From NCBI GenBank assembly GCA_002989075.1, contig PSQN01000016.1, forward strand, positions 2,124,336 through 2,188,335: DNA of 64,000 bases, given 5' to 3'. This DNA is from Arthonia radiata. Its lineage: Eukaryota > Ascomycota > Arthoniomycetes > Arthoniales > Arthoniaceae. Shown here one piece after another: positions 21,808-31,857 of the stretch (position 1 is the first letter of the stretch; every line of letters starts with the position of its first letter). Under the pieces are notes generated by a model. It saw only the letters and a list, made by a program, of their open reading frames with translations, had not been told where the DNA came from and made no database searches. The position numbers and the translations under genes are program-made.

Positions 21808-22323
21808 ATGTCTAAGCAAGCAGCAGTCGAAGCAATGGAGCCCAACACCAGCACTACCCAAGATATCAGCGGGCCTTCCACAACCGCACAACAGGGCTCA
21901 ACAGCGGAGTCGTCAGTTCCGGAACGAACACCTCGGGAGACCCTCAAGGTTTACAGAGAGATCTTCAGCTACCTCCGCAACCTCCATGAATTTCCTCGGA
22001 AATGCCACGAACCTGAGGAGGCGGTCTACGGAAAATACCTTGACGACAAAAACTCTACCGTGGCAAATCGTACCACAAGCAAACATGAGAGGGACTGGTG
22101 GAGGGCGGACGGCGCGCCCGAACAGGCTTTCAATCCTACGGAGATTGCGTCCGTCGACCATGATGCGATCAGAGATCTAGTCAAAGGCATGGCGTTCGAG
22201 GCACACGCAGAATTGGTAAAGGTCGCAAAGGCGCAAGACTACGATGAGAAGTTAATGAATTGTGCGCATAGGTTTTGGAGGTTGGGCTTGAAAGCCATGG
22301 GCGTCGACGAAGACGAGTGGTAG
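21808..22323 (+). CDS. Tandem small-protein family, member 3
   Basis: A single exon of 171 residues. A Ser/Thr-rich leader precedes LKVYREIFSYLRNLHEF, a linker with KHERDWWRADG, and then IRDLVKGMAFEAHAELVKVA with AHRFWRLGLKAMG near the end. The frame is open further upstream to 21616, but that part encodes an implausible Phe/Leu/Tyr-rich run from a CT-rich tract at 21710-21775, which I read as promoter or leader. The ATG at 21808 (MSKQAA) matches the starts of members 1 and 2; 21796 is an alternative four codons earlier. It is the closest relative of the decayed unit that follows. Confidence 0.65.
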   Translation: MSKQAAVEAMEPNTSTTQDISGPSTTAQQGSTAESSVPERTPRETLKVYREIFSYLRNLHEFPRKCHEPEEAVYGKYLDDKNSTVANRTTSKHERDWWRADGAPEQAFNPTEIASVDHDAIRDLVKGMAFEAHAELVKVAKAQDYDEKLMNCAHRFWRLGLKAMGVDEDEW

Positions 22324-22565
22324 TTGGGAGTTCCTGGGAGTGTTGCACTCTGTGCATGCTAGCGGTCTTGCGGACGGCAGTTCTTCAAGCACTGTCGCAA
22401 TTAGCTACTATTGCATGATCAATCTCGGTGCTTGCATTGATTTATTCTCTCCTGCTTTTTCCACCTTGTGCACAAGTCCTTGCATAATGATTGGTGCACA
22501 AGCCCTTGCATAAGAATTCGTGAACAAACCTTGACATTTGGTGTCTTCCTGACAAGCAATCGCAA
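22324..22565. other. Spacer with short direct repeats
   Basis: This spacer lies between member 3 and the decayed unit. It carries a short tandem repeat at 22467-22536. Confidence 0.4.
22467..22536. repeat. About three direct repeats of roughly 26 bp
   Basis: Two near-identical units begin GTGCACAAG[TC]CCTTGCATAA, at about 22467 and 22493. A third, more diverged unit, GTGAACAAACCTTG, starts at about 22519. They sit between an intact and a decayed copy of the tandem gene family. Confidence 0.55.
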
Positions 22566-22991
22566 CTCAACAGAAGGTACAAGACGCCCTCAAAACCTAC
22601 AATGACACCTACAGCTGCTTCCAAAGAATCTAAGACTTCCCGAAGTCACTACCCAAACCCGAGACCGTCGCCTTCATGACTACGCTGAGCATGATTGAAA
22701 CTGGCATCTACGTTTGATGACAATTGAGTGCCTTGAGGCTTTCAAGAACGCAATTGGTCGCTTCATATCTCTGGCCTAGCGACCGGTCGTATGCTTAATG
22801 AGGACAAGACTGACGTTTCGACGGACGGTATTGCAGATAAGCGCAAGCTGCATCGACTGGTAAGAGATATGGCGTTCGAGGCACATAAGGAATTGGTGAA
22901 TGTGGGCGTGGAAAAGGACTGGGAGAAGCATCTGGTATGTCGTGCTGATCAAGTTTGGGACTTTTCGAAGAAGGCGGCAAAGGAGGTCTAG
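22566..22991 (+). pseudogene. Tandem small-protein family, decayed member 4
   Basis: The unit keeps both family blocks but not one reading frame. The N-terminal block reads DALKTYNDTYSCFQRI and then meets a stop. More family-like sequence follows in the same frame (PKPETVAFM) before another stop. The C-terminal block is open in a different frame from about 22791 to 22991, with RLVRDMAFEAHKELVNVG and KDWEKHL. At the DNA level the stretch ATGGCGTTCGAGGCACA is shared exactly with member 3, so it is probably a fairly recent copy of that gene. The open C-terminal part alone could still be transcribed, but I see no sign that it is. Confidence 0.65.
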
Positions 22992-23443
22992 TGATGGTTG
23001 CGGCTGATGTATAAATGGAAAGTCCGTTGTGGTGATCAAGAAGACAATCCAGATCAGTGTCCAGAAGTGATCGAGAGAACCAATGGCGAAGAGATGTATC
23101 AGAATGTAGGCTTTGTCATGAGAGATTCATGAGAGTCTGCGTCAGCAAGAGACTTGAACATAATACGTCTGCAATGCAGAGGTCCTACGTACCTGTTATG
23201 CACATGGGTAGTTACACCACACAGGCACTTCGCAATCGAAAGCTAACAATTCCTGACCCGCTTCACCTGTATCGAAGTCAACAGGTCACTTGACTCAGTT
23301 AGTATTTACTTCACGTCTGCTTACCCCACGCGTTCGTCCAAACATCTCCTACCTCAACCTTCAAAATAAGAAAACCCCGTCCACCCTCTAACCAAAACCA
23401 AACCATCTTCCACATCCACACACTCCGATCCCTCCCACCACAA
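22992..23443. other. Intergenic, no gene seen
   Basis: This 452-bp spacer precedes the last member of the array. From about 23310 to 23440 it is strongly CA/CT-rich and free of G on the plus strand, typical of a fungal promoter and leader. Confidence 0.4.
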
Positions 23444-23887
23444 ATGGCAACCGAACCCGAAATCTCAAAACTCATCGAAACCTACTGCGAAATCCACACC
23501 TATCTCACGCGACTCTTCAACTTCCACAGAGAACAACTCTCGGCGATCAACGCCGGATTGTCAGATTACGGCGAAGCCAGAAGAGCGCTCGCACGTGGCC
23601 CGGCTGGGAAACCCCGCGACTGGGCAAAAGCGACGCGTGTCTCAAAGATGCACAGAGGGTGGATTGCAGCGGATAAGAACCAGGTCGACCGGCGCACGGT
23701 CAATAAGTTGGTGAGGGATTTGGCTGCGGAGGCATATGCGGAGATGTTGAAGGTTGCGAGGGAAAATGACTGGCACGGTCCCCTGGTTCGCCTGGCGAGT
23801 TGCTTTTGGAAGCTGGTGATGGAGGTGCATAGAATGGAGGAGGCTCTCGATGAAGCAGAGCGTGCGACTGCGGCGACCGCTGGTTGA
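23444..23887 (+). CDS. Tandem small-protein family, member 5
   Basis: A single exon of 147 residues. This copy lacks the Ser/Thr leader of members 1-3: the N-terminal block begins almost at once (IETYCEIHTYLTRLFNF, about residues 11-27). The linker is shorter (KPRDWAKATRVSKMHRGW), and the C-terminal block reads VNKLVRDLAAEAYAEMLKVA, then NDWHGPLVRLASCFWKLVMEV. The tail is an Ala/Thr/Glu-rich helix. It is the smallest and most compact unit, so it probably defines the minimal family domain of about 125 residues. Function unknown. Confidence 0.65.
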   Translation: MATEPEISKLIETYCEIHTYLTRLFNFHREQLSAINAGLSDYGEARRALARGPAGKPRDWAKATRVSKMHRGWIAADKNQVDRRTVNKLVRDLAAEAYAEMLKVARENDWHGPLVRLASCFWKLVMEVHRMEEALDEAERATAATAG

Positions 23888-24161
23888 CGGGGTTGTGATA
23901 GGTATGATTCCGACATGCCGCGAGAACGGACGACAGCAACGACGTCGATTGCGGGCATGTTAGCAAGAACGTTGGCAGTTCAGTTCGTAAGTGTTGCCTA
24001 AAAGATCAGCGTAAGCATATGTAGGGACTGACGCAAGTGTGAACTTGAAGTCACGTCCATCAGATGCTCTAGATCACTATCAGCGCAGACTCCTATACCG
24101 CGCAATGATACTTCACCATATCTCACCGTTACTGCTCAAACCATGCAGCCTTCCTCAACTT

Positions 24162-26227
24162 CTACCCGGTCACCCTCAAACCCCTTCCCTGTCTCAACCA
24201 CCATCCCGCGCCCGCCGCTAACGCACTCACCACTCCCAGCGCCATGACCGCGCGGTCACTCACAACCAGGTCCTCCTTGACTCTTCCAACATCCGCCTCC
24301 TCCTGCCCTTTGCGCATCTTCTTCACCTCATCACCCCCAACATACTCATCCCACTGCACCTTGCTCAACCTCGTGCCAAATTCCCGGCAGTCACCAGGCC
24401 AGTTGTTTGTGATCTTCCCTGTCTTCGGGTCCTTATACCACGAGCTGCAGTCAGGGTCTGCGAACGGCGTCTTGCCCAGCCGCTCCTGCATCTCAGTCTC
24501 ATACGCCTCAATGGCTTCGCGCTTTGGGCTCAGGCTCAGGTAACTTGGCGCGGAGCCGGATCGGCCACTGCTCGCTTTCGGTGCTCCGCTAACGCCTCTT
24601 TGTTTGCTCTCCTGGCGCACGTCCAGCACGGCGTTTGCTAGGCCGGCGATGTAGCGACTTTGCGCCTCCAACATGAGGACGATGCTGGAGTGGCCGAGGT
24701 TAGTGTTGGGTCCGTACATCATGCCAAAGTTGGGGAGGTCTTCGACAGTCACACCGTACAGTGCGCGCGGACCGTTCGCCCAAATGTCTGTCAATTTACG
24801 GCCATTCCGTCCAGTGAAGTCAATAGGTGCGAGGAACTGCATGGTTTGGAAGCCAGTGGCGAGGATGAGGACGTCGAGATCAGTGTCGTCGGTCACAGTT
24901 GGATTTGGCCGGGACGTGTCGACCTCGACACCTGTAGGTATGATAGACTTGATAGGCCGAGTCTCGAGGATGACGTGGGGTTTGGCCAAAGCTGGATAGT
25001 AATCGTCGCTTACACAGATGCGCTTGCATCCGATTGAGTAGTTGGGCGTGAGCTCTTTTCGCATCCAGGTATCATATTCAGAGTCTGAGGGAAAGCTTTC
25101 CTGGATCTTGCCCAAGGCATCGGCGCGGAACTCTTTAGGCCAGTAGCCATCCTCATTGTCACGCCAGACTTCGTGGAAGTCTTCTCTCAGGTCGTGCATG
25201 CCGGCACGGATGCGATTTTGAACGAAGGGAAAGTACTTGAAGAGGGTGCGGCGCCATTCGGGGACGTCCTTGTCGCCTCGGGTCGTCACCCAGTGTGGAG
25301 AACGATGATAAACGGTGAGATGCTTGATGCGATCAACAATCTCGGGTATGATCTGGATCCCAGTGGCGCCTGATGCGCGCAACGAGTCAGCATGTACTCA
25401 GGCAATTTGATGTGCCGCTGCGACGACGGCCTTACAACGGGCTGCACTTACCGCTGCCAATGATACCTACCCTCTTCTTACGCAAGTCATAGTTCCAGTC
25501 CCAGCGTGCGCTGTGCATGATCTTGCCTGCGAAACTGTCGAGGCCTGGGATATTGGGTGTGGATGGTCGATTAAGCTGGCCGATGGCGCAGGTAAGGAAG
25601 TCGCTGGAGATGGTGTACTTGTCCCCATACTCTGCAGCCTTGCCGCCTACAATAGAAACGTCGATGTCCCACTGCTGGGTGGAGTCGTTCCAGGTAGCGG
25701 CGTCGACGCTTGAGTTGAACCGCACATACTTGTAGAGGTTCCACTTCTGCGCTACAGAGATTAGGTAGTCCTAAACTCATGTATCAGCTCCTACTGCCCT
25801 CGGCTACCTCTTGTGTCTTTAGTTTTCACTCACAAGCATCTCTTCTTGGCCTGGGTATTCGCGGGTCCACTTGGGGTTCTGCTCGAAGCTGTAGCTGTAG
25901 AGCGTGCTCCAGACTGCCTTGGTCAACTTCTGTCTGTCTTTTCACTGCTGGCTCTGGACATACCATCACAGCAGCATCCTGGGTACTTGTTGTCCAGCCA
26001 AGTGCCACCGAAGTTGTTTCCTTTCTCGAGGATGACGAAGTTGTGGTAATTATACGTCCGGATCAAGTCGATAGCCTGGCACATGCCTAAAGATGTTAGT
26101 CCGTCTTCATTCACTTCCATTGCTGTGTATACATACCACCCATGCCAGCCCCAATGATCACCACCGCAGCGCTCGTCTGATCTTCATTGCCGACAGGCAG
26201 CTGCGGCCAAGGCTTGGTACCGCCCAT
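24162..26227 (-). CDS. Baeyer-Villiger-type flavin monooxygenase
   Basis: Five exons (26137-26227, 25964-26086, 25834-25913, 25452-25770, 24162-25369) give 606 residues. The FAD-binding motif GAGMGGM lies at about 26-32, formed across the first splice. Further on are YPGCCCDV, SYSFEQNPKWTREYPGQEE, and the Baeyer-Villiger fingerprint FAGKIMHSARWD (F-x-G-x-x-x-H-x-x-x-W-D). The NADPH-binding GSGATG is created by the last splice. Later blocks include LDVLILATGF and MMYGPNTNLGHSS. Family knowledge: these enzymes insert oxygen next to a ketone, or oxidise similar substrates, with NADPH and FAD. A hydrophobic C-terminal stretch (MALGVVSALAAGAGWWL) may anchor it to a membrane. The substrate is unknown. 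Introns are 50-82 bp, all GT-AG. Confidence 0.9.
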
Positions 26228-26812
26228 GTCTGCGCCCGAAAGTCGAAGACCTGTGTATGTGCTGTGAGATAGTCAAATGTCTGCAAGTGCAGCAGAATGG
26301 GAGAGCAGAAGATGAGAGCGATCACAAGGAGAGCAGACGTAGTGAAAGAGATGTATTCCGTTGAGAGTTTCTACTGATACATGACGAGACCTCGTTCGGG
26401 TCAATAGGAGGGGAGGCTCGTAGATGTACTAGCCCGCCACGCTGTGCAGATGCGCATTGGTGTTCGGAATCATGGGATGATAGCAAAGCGGGGAGGACTG
26501 TCCTCTGATCAGCGATGAAGCTTGATACACGCTAGCGGCGCCTCTTGTCGCGACTCCCTCGGCGAATCCTTGCCCAGATGCCATTGGGTCACCTGACTTG
26601 GCGCGCCGCGCCAAGAGTAGACGCGACGGGGGACAGTGCGGCTCCTGATTCTTCTCAGCGCTCGATCTCGTTGCTCATCAGCAATGATGATAGCAGTCAC
26701 TTACTCAGAAGTGAATTGCTTATCATCTTAAGAAGCGCAACAGAATGTTGTCCTTCAGCAATGGCCGAAATGACTTGCTGGTCGCATTTCTTCACTCGCG
26801 GGCCGCATCTCT
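26228..26812. other. Intergenic, no gene seen
   Basis: This 585-bp gap lies upstream of the monooxygenase and downstream of the next minus-strand gene. No recognisable element was found. Confidence 0.35.
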
Positions 26813-27844
26813 TCACCCGCTCATCCGGTCATCATCTTCCTGAACTCGCTTTTTCTGCTGCCATCGCCCACGCTGATTCTTGTTCACTATCACCCGCGTG
26901 AGATCGTCAATGTCCATGGCGATGTACATCCTCTCCGATGGCTGCAGGTCATTCAACGTCTCGAGAGCGGGCAGCTGCAACCAGCTCAGCACAGCCCTTG
27001 CTGGTTTCTCGCCAACACACTTTCTTGAGTTCGCTGCCGAGCTGCCCACCACAGACTCGTGTCGAAAGATCGCTGGATCCGCTAGCTGAGTGCCGTCCGC
27101 GTTGTCAGGCGGTGCACCGCTTCCGTCAGGTATGGCCTCGTCATGAGCATCAGCCAACTGCTCATCTGTAACCTCAGGAGCCGTTTCCAGTTGAGGCTCA
27201 AGGTCAGACGCCTCTTGAAGAGCAGACTCTGGCTGCTTTGGGGCTTGGGCCGTTGATTCTCTCCGAGCACCGTATCCAGGTATCTTCAATTTCAGAACCT
27301 GATTGGCCACCGCTGGCTTCGAGGCCACTGCGCCCTTGCTCGCCGGAAGTCTTTCCATCCCTACCATAGCAGGCGGCGCAGGCATTTCTTCATCATACCC
27401 CACCTCAATGGTTCTGAACTTCCCAGCCAGACGCGTAGAGATGTCATAGATCTTCTGCTCGTCCTCAGCGGACAACGGGCAAGTCTGATCACGCACTACG
27501 TTTGTCTTCCAATCCTCGATGTATTTCCGCACCAGGTAGTTAGCGCGCTCCATCGTCTGTCGTCGACTGACTCTCTTTGTGTGCTTCTCTTCCCAGATGT
27601 GCCACGCGCTCCGGATTGATCCCTCCATGCGGTGTTTGATGCACTGTTTGCAGCGAATCCCGTGCCTATCGCGGAGCATGAGTTCCGACGATTCATGGCA
27701 GCCTGACACAGAGCACTCGGCTTGAAAGGTGGTAGATGGTGGTGTTTGACTGAAGCCGTCTGATGAGCTCTGTATTGGCGTATCTGGTGGAAGTTGAAAG
27801 TCGGGCCAGGGGCTGGTCGGCATTGAAGACACGTCGTTTCCCAT
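26813..27844 (-). CDS. Unknown protein with a possible zinc-binding cysteine cluster
   Basis: A single exon of 343 residues. After a Ser/Pro-rich start, residues 40-75 contain the cysteine pattern C-x4-C ... C-x2-C in SVSGCHESSEL and GIRCKQCIKHRMEG, which could bind one zinc ion. It is followed by a basic helical segment (EEKHTKRVSRRQTMERANYL) and RLAGKFRTIEVGYDEE. The second half is Glu/Ala-rich and disordered in appearance, but the last 60 residues are again ordered (WLQLPALETLNDLQPSERMYIAMDIDD cut by charged residues). A nuclear role is possible but not shown. No known family. Confidence 0.6.
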   Translation of the reverse strand: MGNDVSSMPTSPWPDFQLPPDTPIQSSSDGFSQTPPSTTFQAECSVSGCHESSELMLRDRHGIRCKQCIKHRMEGSIRSAWHIWEEKHTKRVSRRQTMERANYLVRKYIEDWKTNVVRDQTCPLSAEDEQKIYDISTRLAGKFRTIEVGYDEEMPAPPAMVGMERLPASKGAVASKPAVANQVLKLKIPGYGARRESTAQAPKQPESALQEASDLEPQLETAPEVTDEQLADAHDEAIPDGSGAPPDNADGTQLADPAIFRHESVVGSSAANSRKCVGEKPARAVLSWLQLPALETLNDLQPSERMYIAMDIDDLTRVIVNKNQRGRWQQKKRVQEDDDRMSG

Positions 27845-28282
27845 CGTCGCGGCCTGGCAATCTGCATTAGCTGATATAAACGCGAAAAGAGCGCGTGCCC
27901 GCGAAGATGATTGACCATGTTAACTGCTGATCGTCCAGCGTGTTGTTGGACGCGTCTGATCTGGACAAAGATGAGACGAAACGCCTCTTCCAAGCAAGTG
28001 AACACGGACGCGTCCTGATAAGAGACGAAAGTGCAAGTGTCACCACAAACGAGATGAAAATGGGAAAGTCAACAGAACTGGTAAGAAGGACCAGGCGGTC
28101 GCAGCGGAAAACAGCGGTCTGCAAGAACCCGCTAAACATGTGCTGGTGATTGCTACGCCGCATCGCTGCATATCCGCTCCTTGCATCAATAACCCACGGC
28201 TACTCGTATAAGCAGTACCTGGGAACAGATGACACAAGACTCTCTCGCCCGATAAAAGCATATCCCGAACCAAGACGCGCGT
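27845..28282. other. Intergenic, no gene seen
   Basis: This 438-bp interval lies between two minus-strand genes. Only short frames without recognisable sequence are present. Confidence 0.35.
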
Positions 28283-29337
28283 CTACAACCCCAACCTCCT
28301 CGCCGCCTCGATCCCCTCCGCCAACCCCCCAACCCTCGCATCAATCGCATACCCCTCCGCCTCCAACCGCTTACACTCCCCATGCAAATCCCGCATCGGC
28401 ACCGTAAACGTCTCAATGAACTCGCCGTCCTCCAGCTGGGGCTTTGGCTTCGTGTTCTCGGGATGTGACAGGTCGACGTTGACGTAGATCATCTTGACGG
28501 TCGTGGAGCACATGCCTGGGTCTGTCTTTCGTTAGCTCCATAATTCCCCGCATAGATTCTGGCCTTCTCAGTCGTTTTCTACATCATCTCGCCACGGAAT
28601 GCCTCGCGGCAGTGGGTTGGACAGGTAAGGGACTTCAACACATACCATTCCACATAACAAACCCCCCACCCCACTCCCCCACCACCTCCCCTACATACCC
28701 CGTCTCCTCCTTCAATTCCCGCACCGCGCTCTGCTCTGGCCCCTCGCCCGGATCCACCAGACCCGCGGGCACCTCGATACACACCTTGTTCACCGGCGGT
28801 CGGAACTGTTTTTGGAGCAGGATCTTTGGCGGTGATGGTGTGGGTGAGGATTTGTCCTGGAGGATCGCGACGATGCCGACGGCGTCGCAGGGCGCGTTGG
28901 CGGGCTTGGTGGTCCGGTCGGCGCCTTCCCAGTATCGGGTGCGGCCGGTGGGGTCGCGGTAGGTTATTCTGAGGGTGGGGATTAGCTGGGGGGTGGTGGT
29001 GGTGTGGTGGAGGCTGGGAAGGGGTGCAAGTGATGGGATGTGAGGGGGTCGAGTTTGTTGTACTCGTGAATATGTTTGTATGATATGTAAGGGGACAAAA
29101 GGGGGGCGAAAGGGGAAACTTTGCAGCATCGGAACTGGCCTTGATGATCATTGAGCATGAGGAGATGGAACGGGCTCAGCATACTTCTCTATCTTAATCC
29201 ATTTGGCTTCGTCTGGATTCTGTTGCAGTAGTAAGAGCCCCGTGATTCCCGAGACGATTTTCATCTCACAAGTAGACACACCGAGCTCGACTCACCAGTG
29301 GCGTCTTCTCAAAGACCTTAGCATCATGTACAGACAT
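28283..29337 (-). CDS. YSA1: ADP-sugar pyrophosphatase, Nudix family
   Basis: Exons 29296-29337, 29185-29219, 28646-28968 and 28283-28515 encode 210 residues, similar to yeast Ysa1 and human NUDT5. Exon 3 holds ITYRDPTGRTRYWEGADRT, then ILLQKQFRPPVNKVCIEVPA and the Nudix box G-LVDPG-E-x7-REL-x-EETGY (G-x5-E-x7-R-E-U-x-E-E-x-G). The last exon gives GMCSTTVKMIYVNVD and the C-terminal VPMRDL. Family knowledge: it splits ADP-ribose into AMP and ribose 5-phosphate. The first two exons are only 14 and 12 codons. All junctions are GT-AG and keep frame. Intron 3 (130 bp) is the longest. The ATG at 29337 is the only one that leads into the family N terminus (VFEKTPLNPDEAKW). Confidence 0.92.
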
Positions 29338-29746
29338 CTTGCAGATACTAGTAGACAGCGACCGGTGCTGCGGTCGTGTCAGATGCCTGAACACTTGACG
29401 GCGCCTACGGGAACAAAGATGGTTGAGAAGTTGTCGATGTCATGACTTTTGAGGTCGTGAAGTTGGCGGGGTAGCATGGACATAGCATGGCATTCGAGGT
29501 CATCAGGTCGTGACTTGCATTGGCAGCTGTATGTAATGATGATGAGCAGGGTTATATGGTGGGAAATCCCTCCTGCTGAGTGGTCATGTCCAATCCATGC
29601 CACATCCAGCTTTCTCAACCACTGTTGCCGCTGCCGCTGCTTCGCCCAGCATCCATTTTCAATACTGCCATCTCAACCACCGCTCTGCCGACCACCTCAT
29701 ACCTTGATATTTAAGGCACGAGCCTCTCGATATCCTTCGCCGCGCT

Positions 29747-31205
29747 CTACGGTAGCTTGCGCTTACTGCCTCTACACCCCTTGCACACCAGGATATGGCA
29801 GCGCCGGCACTTGGTCAAGTTTCCACGCTTGTTCCCACAGTCCTCACACTTCGTCCTGCGATGATAGTTCTTCCACTGGCCCTCATGCTCGCACTCATGA
29901 TGCTCGCGTAGGTACCCCACCATCTCGTCAAATCTGGCGACGGCGACGAGCTGGATTGCGAGCACGTCCTCCAGTGGGACGGTCCACAATCTGCGCAGCG
30001 CGCTCCATCAGTCGCTCCTCATACCACTGAGGACACTCGCACGTCTTCCAAGCCTGACCGCACACGTAGCAGAACTCGTGCCGGCACAGGCATACCATGT
30101 GATTGCACCCAAAGTTGAGTTCGATGAAGCGCTGGCAGTTGCTACACTGCTGGTATCCGGCATCGCGGACCGCTGCCAAGAAGGTCCGGTCATTCTCGCC
30201 AGGAGCACAGTCTCTGTGGTATGTCTCGCGCGGCTTCTGGGCGATCGTATTGCAGCGGGTGCAGGTGAACGAGAAGCAGTGATGGCACATTCGGCGTGAG
30301 ATGGAGGCGTATTGAGGCTTGGGGCCCAGAAAGCGAGTGCATTGGCCATTGCAGCAGTAGACCCGCTTGTTGATTGGCGTGTCGACTTCGAGCTTGCGGA
30401 CCTTGTATGCTCGCATGAAGACTTTGCCCATCAGGGACAAGATGACGCTCTCGGTAATGTTCTGATGACAACGAGGAGGGAAGACGTTCTCATTCAACAT
30501 TGCGTCACCAATCAATTTTCGCAGGCAGCCGTTGCAATAGCGATCCCCGCAGCGAAGCTTTGTCGTGTCGCCAGCGCTGACTGGCTCGGTACAAGCAACG
30601 CACTCGAAAGACTGCGCTGGGACGGCACTGGACTGCCCGTCGGGCTCTGGAGAAAGCTCAAGATCGATGCCAGGCGGTGGTCCGAGGTTCGGCTGGCCGA
30701 AGTGTCCTGCAATCTCGTCGATGTCGTCGCCTTGCGTTGTCAGAAAGTCGAGCTCGTTAAGCTGACACTGAACAGCGGCACGACTGTCATCTGTAAGCAC
30801 CTCGTGATCAAGGCTGTGCCGGAGATCCTCAGCCTGTAAGCGGAGAATCTCGATGTGCGAGGCGCGATCAATGGCTCCAGAATCGGCGGCTTCGGCTGTA
30901 GCTGGTTCGTCATCAGATTTCTCCGCCTCAGGATCCAATAGACCCTCCACAACTGGTGGGAACTCGATATCCTCCAGCTCTGCATCACCCACCATGTCCG
31001 AGTCATCGGACTCGTAGTGAGTCTCGACCATGGTGATGGAGCCTGGTATGTCCCAAGACGCGGTCTGTGATAGTGCAAAGAGAACAGTCGCTAGCGTCAG
31101 GGATGAGTCAACTCGGGGAAGGCCAGGTCCAGACGAGGTATACCGACCTCTGACAAGCTGAGGGCTCGGTATGAGAGAAACGAAAAGGTCAAGAGCAGGA
31201 GACAT
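29747..31205 (-). CDS. RBR-type (RING-IBR-RING) ubiquitin ligase
   Basis: The main frame runs 29928-31205 (425 residues; a start at 31031 would give 367). It holds RING1 (CVACTEP ... LRCGDRYCNGC), the IBR (CTRFLG ... MCHHCFSFTCTRC) and RING2 (CSNCQRFIELNFGCNHMVC), where the Cys in the CNHM-x-C region is the expected thioester residue, ending in FCYVCGQAWKTCECPQW. In relatives the protein continues into a Cys/His tail. That tail (EHHECEHEGQWKNY ... CEDCGNKRGN ... CHILVCKGC) is present here but in another frame at 29747-29960. A 64-bp intron 29924-29987 (GTGGAC ... ACGAG) would join them in frame, but its signals are poor, so a frameshift is equally possible. RING1 has Asp where His is usual (CGDRYC). 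Expected role: ubiquitin transfer, cytosolic or nuclear; substrate unknown. Confidence 0.82.
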
Positions 31206-31857
31206 GATCCTTTAAGCCAACAATAGCTGGCCAGAGCATGATCTCGATGCTAAGAGCTCAGCTCTCACTCATTCACTTCTCATTAGCCATCGCCAGATGA
31301 TGGAGGCAACATCTGGTGACAAGTTCACTCTGCTCATGCTCACACATCAGACTGTATGGAATGTATATGATACAACTCCCCCAGAGGCTGTGATTGCAGT
31401 GCTGTACGAACCGCAGGCATCAGCTTTTCCTACGAAGCGCCATGGTGAGTGACACTGGGTTGCCGAAGCAACACCGTGCTCTGTGCTGAATGGTGGCTAC
31501 ACCCCTAAGAGACCGAAGATGCTGACTTCATACTGGTGATGTAAGTTAGCACATGGAAGTATGGTGAAATCTCCACTTTCAATCATGAGGGAATGCAGGT
31601 GAGGTCAGAAAGTATATGCTCCGACTCGTAAACTCCGCGATATGTTTATAGCAACCTATGGTGATGATGACGGGCACCTGCAGCAGTGGGGATTGGTGTG
31701 GGGCTAAGCTCTTATGAGCTTCAGAAACATCTGTAAATCAGCTGCCGTTGCGTGAATATATCGTGTATTCGCCTCCTCAGTAGGTCGATGAGCAGCTCAC
31801 TCGCGTTGTTCTTGCTAATCGTGTGATCGTTCACATCATTTGCGTTGGGCTTGAAGA
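31206..31857. other. Divergent promoter region
   Basis: This 652-bp interval lies between the divergent RBR ligase and Ldh2-type dehydrogenase genes. No gene or repeat is recognised, and regulatory sites for both genes are expected here. Confidence 0.4.
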
